Source of the DNA: Puffinus mauretanicus
Lineage: Eukaryota; Chordata; Aves; Procellariiformes; Procellariidae
DNA: 64,000 nt
Direction of reading: 5' to 3'
NCBI GenBank assembly: GCA_023333565.1
Contig: JAJKFH010004101.1
Span: 152,501 to 216,500 of the forward strand
Every line of letters starts with the position of its first letter. Position 1 is the stretch's first letter. Shown here one piece after another: positions 50,701 to 61,506 of this stretch. The translations under genes and the position numbers were made by a program. The notes under the pieces are model-generated. The model worked only from the letters and a program-made list of their open reading frames with translations. It was not told the origin of the DNA and made no database searches.

Positions 50701-53700
50701 CCTAGGGGGCAATATACTTGGCTTTCATTAAAAGCAGCATTACTAGACTTCCTAGTTTAAAATGTCCATCTTATAGTTACTGTGGTTTCAGGGGGAGGGA
50801 AACTGAAATTTCAAATGTAACAAAAAAAAAGCATGAAATCATCATTGTAAACATGTCAAAGATTACAGCTATATTGTTATAACTGGTGAGAAGAAATGAA
50901 AAAAAGAAAAATGGAACAGTGGAACAGAAGAATGACAGAAGAAAGATCACAGTAATTCACATAAATCTTGACCATAAAACAATTTGCGACTTGGCCAGCT
51001 GTATGAGAAAATGGAATTTCTTTTAATGATGCATCCATCAATATTAGTGGAATAGGAAGTTAAAACCAACAATGACCATGTGTTCATTTTAATTGTTTGG
51101 GGTTTTTTTTTTGTTTGTTTGTTTGTTTTTGGAAAGCCAACCCCCTCTAACTAAACGTCAGAGACTAATCTCGACTATATTGATAATATATAGAGAAAAA
51201 TATATGATGTAGAAAACAGGATTAATTTCCTCTCTATTCTCCCAACAACTCTTAATCTGACAGGTTTAAAAGCAGGTATTTTGGGGGCCTGGCTCCATTG
51301 CTCTGAATATAAGACTTTAAAACAGTAAAATGGGAAACATGGATAGTTGTATCTATATAGGAATTGAATGTCTTTTTCTTGTCCCTTCTTCCCCAGTGTG
51401 CAGAGGAATCATTCCTACTCGAGCCAAATGAGCAAAGACCATGAGGCTTGATTTTGTCTCTGAACAAAACTTTTTTGGTGATTGGATGTACTGGAAGATG
51501 GGGTGCATAGATATGTCACAAGCCAGATTTCTTTTTCATTATCATTGAGTTTTAAGACATAGAATGATTACTTGGATTGTAAAAGTCTCATCTCAGGATT
51601 TTCCGAGTATGTGCAGTACTTTTCACCTAAGAATCTGGTTGTGACTGGGATTTGTACACAGTATTCCAGATCATACAATTGTCACAATAAGTTGTTTGGA
51701 CATAGCAGAATGAGGAAGTTAAAACAATTAGGATTTTTTCTCCCAATTTTGGCTGCAACCAATCATTCGAAACAGGAAAACTAGGTTTATGTCTGAAGAA
51801 TTATTAGGGAATGTATGCTGCAGTTTGAAAAGCAAAGGTAACATCTAGATGTGTGTATCTTTCCTAAATGAGTCTAAACATTTAATCTTATTTTTACAAA
51901 TCCTAATTAATAGTGTATAAATTTGTAATTTGTAAATAAATATTTTTATATAGGAGATTTTATAAAAAACTTCGAAGCTAAAGATGCATGGTATTATATA
52001 AATATGCACTAGTGTAAAAATCTTTTCTCAGACTATGGCCAGACAAATAAAAGAGATGTTATCCTTCTCTAAAGAAAATCAAGAATTTTCTAAATCCATG
52101 ACATTTCAAGATTAAACAGAAAAGAAAGAGAGACAATACCCACTTGACTGAAATAAAAGAAAGAAATCAATCCATATATAAACCTGTAAAGAATCTAGTG
52201 ATAGGACCACGCCATGTATTTAAGACCCTGACCAATTTCCCCCTCCCCCCTGCCCCGCCAAACCAGCAGCTTAATTAACCAGGGGCATAAAGTGCTTAAT
52301 TAGTTACTTTGGAGATGTCCATTCTTATTTACAAGGAATTATATACAGAACAATTACATACTCATTAAACCTTTGTTGACACTGGAATATTTCTGTAAAA
52401 AAGTTCCACTGAATAAATTTGTTTTGATAAAAAATTCTGATTGAAAAATTCCTGATTTGTGCCAGTTGATGTTGGTTAGTATCATGCAATGAGAAACGAA
52501 GCCATGAGGCATTGCTTCCAAAAGCAGTAAAAGTTACACAACAGGCCCCATAGATCGGGAAGTAAAATAGATTTGAGTAGCCTGTCACTGTACGAACTCA
52601 CCAGGCTGCTCCCAGACCCAAACCAGTTTGGGCTGAATCTGTTCAAGTGTCCTAGTGCTCACACTTGATACTGCTAGCTGCTATAGTAGCTTAAGGTATC
52701 TCATACTAAAACAGCTTATGTCAATACAGATGATGGTTAGACTGTCAGTGTCTAGCAGCCAGAGACCATCCATATGGCATATTCTCTTAGATTCCTGGAA
52801 AGTGGAATAATCCATTTTTTTTGGGGGGGGACAAGCTGCTAATATAAAAGAAGGATATGATCTGCAATCGAATCATGCTGTTATAGTTGATGCAGTTCTT
52901 TTGTGCTGATTGGGACCCTACCTGAATATTTAAAAACCGAACTGCCACTGCAGTGTGAATTGCCATTTACCTGATTCCGTTAATTTCAGGACTACACACC
53001 ATATGGAAAACAGAGATTTTAGAAGTTGAAAGGAATTAGAAAATTGCAGCTCAGCCTGGGGATTTGATAAATTCATAGAAACTGCATAATGGCAAATTTA
53101 GGACAAGGAAAGAGTCAGCACATTTCCCAAACAAAGAAAATATCTGTACAGCTCTAAAAAGTTTTTATTGGGAAAAGAAAAACAGAAGAAAAGAAAGCAG
53201 AATAGGGAAAAAAAAATGTTATTATTATTATTATTATTGTCAAAATCATTATTGTTACGATTATAATTTATTTTAAAATTTAAATATAAATAGTCTTTAA
53301 AACTAAGGTTTTATTAAAGGTTCGGTTCAATGCAGACTGTTTACACAGTAGTATCTCTGTTAGTAATATATTTAGTTTGTGTAATTTGGATAATCATCCA
53401 TGCTGAACTACTATATCAGTCCTGCGTGACTGAGACATCATCAGGATATGCATAGGTACTTTGATTTGTCTGCTGACTAAAGATATGATCAAAAGCCTTC
53501 TGCAGTAAAGCTGTTTCTGTAATCCTGTAACTGCCTTTCTATTAATGAAACATTTGAATGTAGCACAACTGTATACCTCCTGTGTTCATTTAGTAGGTAA
53601 AATAAAAAGAAATCTGACATTTTAAAAACAATTTATAAACATTTTAAAACAAATTATTGTTGAATGCACCTTTTTTCTTTTTAAGCCTGCATGAGATGCA

Positions 53701-56700
53701 TGTTTTGCTTTGACTTTTTTTTCACTGTCAGCCGGTTTTTAAGAAAATGTCAACATAGATAACTCTTTTGGAGGGATTTTCCAAATCAAAGTATGTGATA
53801 GGAAAACATTTCACTCTACAACCATAGATTTCCTGTTTGTTATTATTCCTTTCTAATCAAACACCAGCAAGTCCTTCAACCCTTATTTGCCTTTGAGAAT
53901 TAACTGTGGATCTTACAGATTTTGTCACTGGACTTTGGGGAAAAATGACTTGCAAGATTAGCAGGACTGGAAAAATAAACATCTGTTGGCAAAATAAACA
54001 GCTGCCTGGCTGAGTTCCATGATGAGTAATCTGCTACTAAACATTTTCCTCACAAGTAGGTTTCATTGCAATTAATATATTTTACTATTTAGTGCTCTTT
54101 AGAGACATAAGAATTTTATCTAGAATTAAAAACAAAACACAACAAAACACAGGGATGTCTTTTTCACTATCCGAGTCCTATATTGCAGTCTTTCATTGTA
54201 AAAATCAAATGTACCTTTTTGCACTGCTTATTTAGCATTATCGATATTCTGCTTATTTCCAGGAATTTCATTCATTCTTCATCCTATAAATACTGACAGC
54301 AAATGGGTTTACTTATTTCATGTACGCTTCTCAAACTTCCAGTGCAAGGAAGGATGTTCTTCTCCTTCAGGTTAACAAAATAATGAATGACATTTGAGTA
54401 AGACAAACATTTGTCTTTAGGTGAACTCTGGAGCTATATGTCAACCTCTGAATTCCCCCAGCAAGAAAAGTTATTCTTTCATCATTTTTCTGTAGCCTCT
54501 GGTGAAGAGGGCATCTTGCTGTGAACAGGAAGAGCGGATATGCTACAGAATTAATATCTACTTTTTAAGTTAGAACAACTTGAAGGCAAGACCACTACCA
54601 AAGACCAAATCCACACGTCACTTTCAGTGGTTTATTAAAAATCAGCTAGTTACTCCAAAATTTCAAGGAAAATTGGTGGCATACTTCTTGTTGCATACAT
54701 ATATTTGGTATGCTCATAATTGTGAGGGGAGGAAATGATGGCCAATGACATTTATGTATATGAAAAAGAATTCTGTGCACCCATAGATCATGCCAGAAAG
54801 TGATAGCTTGGACTGCAGATTGGATTTGAAAAGTTACTTTGAGGAAAGAGAACAAAGCTTCTACAAGGAGATGTTTTGCTGTCAGCACCAGGCTTGATTG
54901 CCAGCCAACACAAGGACATCTGGTGTTATTTGTCTCTTTGTAGGAAATCAGATCTAGTCTCCAGTCACCAGCCCAGACTGAGTCTCCCTTAGGGTCTGTG
55001 TCTCACTTGCCAGCTACAGAAAGATGGGTTGCACATTGTAGGGCACTTCAAATGTCAGCAAAGGCCTCTGTTCAGACAACAGACCTGTGTCCATGATAAT
55101 GAATTTAGCACTTAGAAATGTGTACGTGTTGGACTGGTTTTAGTTTCCATTAACATGGTATAAAACCAAAGATCACATAAAGTAAATTAGTTATAAGCTC
55201 TTGACAGCAAATTTGTTGGGATTTTTCTCCTAGACAACAGATTCCATAAGGCAATTGATTTATTTTTCAGTGATGCTAAAGCTGTATACAAGCTTATCTA
55301 TAGAGGTAGTCCCCTGCTTTGCTATGTTTTGGTATTTATAACACTTATTTCATCTTCTATTGACAGTGTTCTTATGACCTGTTATCCAAATATTTAGTAT
55401 TGGTCTCATGATAACTTGGCATTTTAATTGTAATAAAACATGCATTTCCATATTTTTATAGTGGCTGCTTTAAAACAAACAAACAAACAAACAAAAAAAA
55501 ACCCGTAAAAATCCTCTAAGCAACATCAACAATAAAAGCCCCAAGGTGTTCTTTGAAGAGCATTCAAGCATAACAATTCTTGGTTTTGATTGAGTGATTG
55601 AGTATTATTAAGATAAAAGGAGACGTATGTTGACAATAACATTTCCTGAAGTGGAAGTCAAAGGATGTTAGAGTAGCTAAACTGATTGAATATCTTTATG
55701 GTGCCACTGCTTGCATTACTTTTCCTTTTCTTCACCTTTTGTACTTTCTTTTAAGTACCTCTCCCTCACCTATAGTATTACCAGTTTTACTTTCATTCCT
55801 CTTCTCAATTTCTTCTCAAGATTTCTGTAAATTCACTGATTCCTTTCTCGTAGGAACATGTATAGAAAACACTATGCTTTACTACATGAATGTGAAAACC
55901 TTGTCATTTTCTCAGACATATTGACAAAATATTGATTCTGTGTCACATATATAGGATATAGAAGAGTAGATAGGACATTGAACAGTTCTGTTGAGAAGAT
56001 TCTGCTCAGTTAAGAGATTAGTACCATTACCTAAATATACTAAAATATACCATAAGTACTAAAGTAAACCAGCAAAATGATACAGCACACAATGGAGAAC
56101 TGGTTTCACAGCTGCTTGTAAATGATGCTATTTCAGTGTAGAGATGGACACTTCCATTTTGCAAAAGAAGGAACTGGCTGTATCGCCTCTAAGTGCCCAG
56201 ATACATGCATTTTGAAATGTTGTTAGAAACTCTCAAAATATTCTGGCTTATTTTATAAACACAAACGAAGATGGTGTTACAGCTGTAAATCCACGTGGGA
56301 AGACAGGAAGGAAAAAAAAAAGGTGAAAGAAGCAATAAGACTTATATTTTAGAAATAAGTCTAAAAATGTGCCAGAAGTTTTAGAGAATTAGACTTCACT
56401 ATGAAATTCAGCCACTCTGTTTCCCTAAAAACTGAGCATTAATCTTTATTTAGACTCATGCATTTTCAAGATGATTGGCTGCTTTAGGAATATTGAGGCA
56501 ATTGTTCCAAAGTTTCCCCTTGTTTAAAGTGAAGTAGATCAAATGGCTCTGAAAAGGATTTTAAGGAAATTTTCAGGTACTCTCACAAAAGATTGTGATA
56601 TTTGTAATACTTAACTGCCTATCTGTCTGAAGGGTAAAAGAGTTCACTTCTTAATTAACAATGTAAAATTTCTAAAGCATCTATTTTGTCTTATGCTTTG

Positions 56701-59700
56701 TTTCTATGGATGTTCTTTGCTTGCTTGTTTATGGACTCTTTTGGTAAAAATGAGTTGAACATAAGACCAGGCATAATTATATTTGAGAATAAGGTCTTTT
56801 TTCCAGAATCTCAACAAAACAAAATTGAATACCTTTAGTGAATCTGAGGAACAGATCATTTAAATATTTATCTTTGTATATTGTATATAAAATATTATAT
56901 TTATATTGTATATGAAATATTATATTTTGTTTCATCCCCCAGCTGCTGACATCAGCTCTTTTTTTTTTTCACCCCTTGACCAACCCTTTTATGTATTAAA
57001 TAAAGAATTTTTACAGTAATCTATTTTGACAGAGGGGAACAAACTATTAAAACAGTAGCTGTTTTTCCATCTTTCTATTTTATTCAGTGTGTAGTAGAGG
57101 ATAGCTTCTCTTGTGCTGTGCATGCCATTGCTTAAGATATTCATTTGCTTTCTGACCTGAAGCAGAGTTTGTCATTTGCAGCTGTTTTTCATGGAAACTT
57201 ACACTGCATAATTAACAGTTTCACATCCCTTTAATCATCAAAGTGCTAAATTATTGGGAACTGTGTGCTTCAGTTTTGTCCTCTGTTTATTGGCATTTGC
57301 TATTCTTGATGTGAATGCACAAAGCTTCATTCTCAAGAAATTAGGAACATAACCTGGTGTAATAATAGTGACCAAAAAAGAGTCAACTCCTTGAAACTGT
57401 TCTAATGATTTAGTGTGTAAAGCTGAAAATATTCAAGTAATGTTTCCTAAGGCAAAGTTTACCATTTATTTTCATGCTGAAGAAAATGTGTGCCCTATAA
57501 GTGGGATACAAAAATATATTCAGATCAACATATGCATGTCAGATGGTAGGGCCCTGAGGCTGTCTAGCAACCTGTGTAACTCTGTGGAAGAATTAACAGC
57601 TGTTTTAAGTACCATTGCTAAAGCTGAAGAAAGTCAACCAAATCCCAAGGGATTTTGAGACCATCCAGATAGGGAACTGTTGCATTGTTTATGCTTATTG
57701 CAAGTGTTTTGACATTACTATCAGATGAATAAAGTACATCATAATACAGAAGAATCACAGATATGCAGGTATTTCCACATTTCATGGGGATTAGTAATGC
57801 CTCCTCAAACGTTAAGTCTTAAAATATTACTGCAAGTTTTAGGGCATACTTGAACATTAACAGTTAAAGTACATTATTCCATCTTTATTCTCAAAAGGAT
57901 GAATTAAGTCCTCATTTCATCTCTTTCTCTACTATTCTTGAGTTATCGAGAACTTTTGCCAAGATGAGTATTTTTCTGAAGTACTAATATGGTCACTTTT
58001 CTCATGACTGGATAGTACGTTTTCAGGTTGGGTTTTAAAAAAATGGCTTCTTTGATCTCTGTTCTACAGAAATTTACATCTTGTGTGATCAATTATACCT
58101 CTTTAAATGTTTTAATATAAAACAAAATCTCCTTTCTTTCTCATCCGTTGTAATGAGAGAAGAAAATACAAGATAACGGAGAATTAGACTCTGTGGTTTT
58201 CCTTTACCGCATGAAAAGTGAGAAATCCATGCAAAATTATTTTTATAGGTGATAAGCAGTGGATATTGCCCTATTCTGAAAGGTAGCAAAACATATTCAA
58301 CTAATAGGGACATTATTTTGAAGCGGATCCTAAACAGCAAGTGACAATAGCAAATATCAACTTATTAAAACTTGCAGACTTTTAAATCACTGCCAGGAAG
58401 ACAATAAATGAAGTTGATCAAAAAAACAAAAAAAAAACCCAAGAAAAACTGATCATAAATCTCAAAAAAATCAGCAGTTAAATGTCTTGGCTGAGAAAGC
58501 TGTTCTGAATTTTTAAAACTGTGTGAAAGTCTGTTTTACCATTAAAAATTTCCACAGTAAAAAAAAAGGTTTTAATTGAAAATAGCCTTCAGATTTTTAC
58601 AGAAAGTGAATGAAATATTTGAACTAGAATAACATTAAGGCCTAATAGCAAGATAATTGCGAGATGATGTTGATTCCTATTGAGTGATGACAGTAGAAGC
58701 ACTTCTGTGAATCTTACACAATTTCTCTTTAGTCCCCCAAAAAAGACCTGAGTGTTGTGGGAAGTGGTAGCCTTCAAAATCCGAGCAGGAGGGTCAGGGT
58801 AAAGAAGGTCAGGTTCCAAAAGAATTCAGTTTTGTGAACACAGGACAGCAAGCTGAGTCTGACACCTTGGTTTGCAGGTCTTGAACTACAGTTCAGCATG
58901 GTCATTCTTTGAACATGTTGACAGTATACAAGGACTGTTTCCTTGTATGGAAAACTCTTATGACAACTTCTTCATGTAACATAGCCTGGGTACAAAACAA
59001 CATGCTTGTGTTCTGTTTTTGTCATACTTTACCTGTGGATTATCTGTAGACAAGTTTCATGTCTTCACATCTTAGCTAATACTGTCCCTCGCCCTCACTG
59101 CCTATTTTGGAGTTCTCAGAGGAGGAAGAGGCAGTTCAAATATTTCTGCTTACATAGCCTAGACATGCCTATTCCTTCTGGAGTATACTTATACTGCTTG
59201 TACTAATTACAGCAGATTTAATAGACATTTTACACGATATCCCTATTTTGGTTGAAGCATTACCTCTGTGTAATCTTATCATAAGTCTATGAAATTATAA
59301 CGTCTCTCCTGAAGGAGTTAAAGTTATTTCCTATGTGTCTGACTTCAGAAATAATGGGGAATTCTTCCTCAGGACAGCTGATTTACTTTAGATTTTTTTA
59401 TGTAGGTGAATCAACGATAAATGGAATCTCATCATTTCACTTCTCCATCAGAAGGTAATCAGTGCATTTCAGCTATTACTAGAGATCCTTTTACACTCCT
59501 ATCTTTTTTGTTTGTTTTGTTTTTTGTTCTTCTTCTGATGCCTACTTGATAGTGACACATCATAACACACTAACAGAAATGAAAATGAAATTGAATGAGA
59601 ACTGAACAAAAAGGAAACCAATCTGAATACACAGGATCAATATCACTACATCAAACTTGTGGTGATTCACCTCAAGTCTTATTCCTCACATTTTATAGGG

Positions 59701-59988
59701 ATTTACACACCCATAAGTCTTTCCATTGCTGTAATTTGTTTAAAAGAGTATTTCTGATATCACAGAATATTTTGCAATACATCCACAGCAGTTCCAGAAT
59801 TAATGATAGATAAATTTACAGTATATTTACAATCAAATAAATTAATCTTCAGTAGGAAGAAAAAAGGGGAAACGATGTGAGGTGTTCTTTAAAAAAGAAT
59901 GACATCGTAGTAATGTAGTGCAACCCACATTTAAAAAGAAATGTCTTATTTCACTGCAGAGTGAAAACAGGAGTTTTTCAATAGATCC
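47752..59988. other. Long unique AT-rich block, no gene recognised
   Basis: No exon, RNA gene or transposon is recognised over 12 kb. Simple repeats: poly-A 48022-48039, GA-rich 49261-49280, T/GTTT 51107-51131, (ATT)n 53219-53237, (CAAA)n about 55476-55495 and an AT-rich 25-bp tandem duplication at 56881-56929. Stretches that look constrained by eye, with paired TTAATTA motifs or clean unique sequence, are 50580-50720, 52260-52320, 53930-54060 and 57180-57310. Lack of repeats over such a length may mean regulatory constraint or only sampling. Confidence 0.5.
57395..57658 (+). other. Unexplained 87-codon open frame
   Basis: Open from 57395 to the stop ending at 57658, with no ATG at its beginning. 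The first in-frame Met is the ATG at 57440. Its composition is more protein-like than most frames here: mixed charged and hydrophobic residues, and a C-terminal stretch 'LRLSSNLCNSVEELTAVLS' followed by 'AKAEESQPNPKGF'. I do not recognise the family. It could be a terminal exon, a decayed processed copy or chance. Confidence 0.2.
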
Positions 59989-60506
59989 TGTCCTGGTTTC
60001 GGCTGGGATAGGGTTAAATTTCTTCCTAGTACTGTGTTTTGGATTTAGTATGAGGAGAATGTTGATAACACACTGATGTTTTCAGTTGTTGCTAAGTGCC
60101 CTCCTAGTCCAAGGACAGCTCCCGTGCCTACTGACTGAGCTAGGTACACAAGATGGGAGGGAACATGATCAGGACAGCCAGCCCAGCTGGCTAATGGGGT
60201 ATTCCATACCATGTGATGTCATGCTCAGTATATGAAGAGTAGGCGTGATCCAGGAAGTACCGATCGCTACTTGGTTATCGGTCAGCGCGGGTGGTGAGCA
60301 ATTGCATTGTGCATCACTCATTTGTATATTTTATCATTATCATTATTATTTTCCCTTTTTTTCCCGTTCTATTAAACTGTCTTTATCTCAACCCACGAGT
60401 TTTTCTCACTCTTACCCTTCCGATTCTCTCCCCGTCCCGCTGGGGGTGGGGGGAGTGAGTGAGCGGCTGCGTGGTATTTGGCTGCCTGCCAGGTTAAACC
60501 ACGACA
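59989..60506 (+). mobile_element. 5' LTR of the provirus (518 bp)
   Basis: The ends are TGTCCTGG...CACGACA. It contains a CRE-like TGATGTCA at 60214-60221, a TATA-like TATATGA at 60229-60235 and a polyadenylation signal ATTAAA at 60371-60376. The U5 end has 'CTCTCCCCGTCCCGCTGGGG' and TTAAACCACGACA. Transcription of the provirus would start some 25-30 bp after the TATA motif, and the primer binding site follows 8 bp after the LTR end. Confidence 0.95.
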
Positions 60507-60514
60507 GTCCTTTT

Positions 60515-60532
60515 TGGCGCCCAACGTGGGGC
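60515..60532 (+). promoter_or_regulatory. Primer binding site, tRNA-Lys1,2 type
   Basis: TGGCGCCCAACGTGGGGC is the 18-base sequence complementary to the 3' end of tRNA-Lys1,2. Foamy viruses and Mason-Pfizer-type viruses use this primer. Mammalian ERV-L is named for a tRNA-Leu primer, so the combination with ERV-L-like pol is notable. The spacer from the LTR is 8 bases (60507-60514). Confidence 0.92.
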
Positions 60533-60618
60533 TCGAAGGGTTGAGATAACGACACATCTGACCCGAACGGGTTAAAACAAATTTGTTATAAGCATTCATT
60601 ATATCAGTTTAGTACTCG
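60533..60618 (+). other. Proviral leader between primer site and first ORF
   Basis: An 86-base untranslated leader. It contains a GAACGGGTT element and is otherwise AT-rich. A packaging signal or splice donor would be expected near here, but I cannot identify one with confidence. Confidence 0.5.
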
Positions 60619-61506
60619 ATGTTCACAATGTTGATTTATTTGCTCTCAGAGTTTTTGGATCTGTTTTTGGAGTTGTGGTATATAGCACCTTACTGGCTGT
60701 CTATACTGCTGATTATCAGTTTGTATGTGGGGTTGATCATCTCTGGGAAATGGATTAAGGTCATTGCTTTGCTATACTGTGTGATCTGGCTTTATGTTAT
60801 GATAAAATTATTGGTCACGAGCCTATACTCAGCACTGCCATCATTCCTGTTCTTCGGGAGCTATCTTTTGGAAACTATTAATAATTACACTTCTTACGTC
60901 TTCACCTCAGAGGATGAATTTAGTGGGGAGACAGGATGGGACACTTTCTCCCACTTGTTCACCTTCCCTTCCATATCTTCAGAAACTCCTTTTTCTTCTA
61001 TCCTCTTCATGAAGATGTCCACGATATTCCCCGAGAATTTTGAATATCCTTGGGATGTTCAAACGAGCATGTTCATATTGCTATGTCTTCTGAATGTGGT
61101 TCAGGCCTTGTTTAGAGTTAAACAACTATTCAGGAATACTGTCCAGAGATCAACCCCAGCAACAGACACAGTGACTACTCAAACCCCCATGACAGGCACT
61201 GTAGCTACTTCAACCCACACGACAACCACTGTGGCTACTCAAACCCCTGCGACAGGCACCGTGGCTACTTCAACCCCCACAACAACCACTATGGCTACTC
61301 AGACCCCGCCAACAGTCACTGCAGTTACTCCAACCAGTGCGACAAGCACTGCAGCTACTCAAACCCCGACAACAGTCACTACAATTACTCCAACCCCCGC
61401 GACAGGCACTGCAGCTACCCAAACCCTCGCGACGAGTACTACAGCTGAACCAGAGGACCAACCGTCGCTGGTATCTGTCGCCCCTGTACAGAAGAAGAAA
61501 TCTTGA
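60619..61506 (+). CDS. Pre-gag ORF: predicted multi-pass membrane protein with Thr-rich repeat tail
   Basis: This 295-codon ORF has no interruption. It starts at an ATG with a second ATG three codons later, 87 bases after the primer binding site. Residues 22-42 and 46-66 are strongly hydrophobic (two likely membrane segments, perhaps a third at 69-84). An acidic and aromatic segment follows at about 96-148, with a glycosylation sequon NYT at 89-91 on or near a membrane segment. Another hydrophobic segment lies at 150-165, then a basic stretch (RVKQLFR). Residues 179-278 are ten 10-residue Thr-rich repeats of the type TPxTxTVATQ, resembling a mucin stalk. The C-terminus is polybasic (QKKKS). 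I know of no retroviral gene with this layout in this position. Candidates are a captured host membrane gene, an accessory protein, or an N-terminal extension of Gag. Its function is unknown. The intact frame suggests it was under selection until insertion. Confidence 0.75.
   Translation: MFTMLIYLLSEFLDLFLELWYIAPYWLSILLIISLYVGLIISGKWIKVIALLYCVIWLYVMIKLLVTSLYSALPSFLFFGSYLLETINNYTSYVFTSEDEFSGETGWDTFSHLFTFPSISSETPFSSILFMKMSTIFPENFEYPWDVQTSMFILLCLLNVVQALFRVKQLFRNTVQRSTPATDTVTTQTPMTGTVATSTHTTTTVATQTPATGTVATSTPTTTTMATQTPPTVTAVTPTSATSTAATQTPTTVTTITPTPATGTAATQTLATSTTAEPEDQPSLVSVAPVQKKKS
61153..61452 (+). repeat. Ten 30-bp tandem units coding the Thr-rich tail
   Basis: Each unit encodes ten residues, typically TP-x-T-x-T-V-A-T-Q/S. 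Units 1-5 alternate Q and S/Q endings, suggesting a 60-bp higher-order unit. Units 6-10 are more diverged. The repeat keeps the frame throughout, being a multiple of three. Confidence 0.93.

Noticed and set aside
61153..61452. Regular 30-bp repeats resembling a CRISPR array
   Set aside because: Units are adjacent with no unique spacers, in frame, and in a vertebrate provirus.
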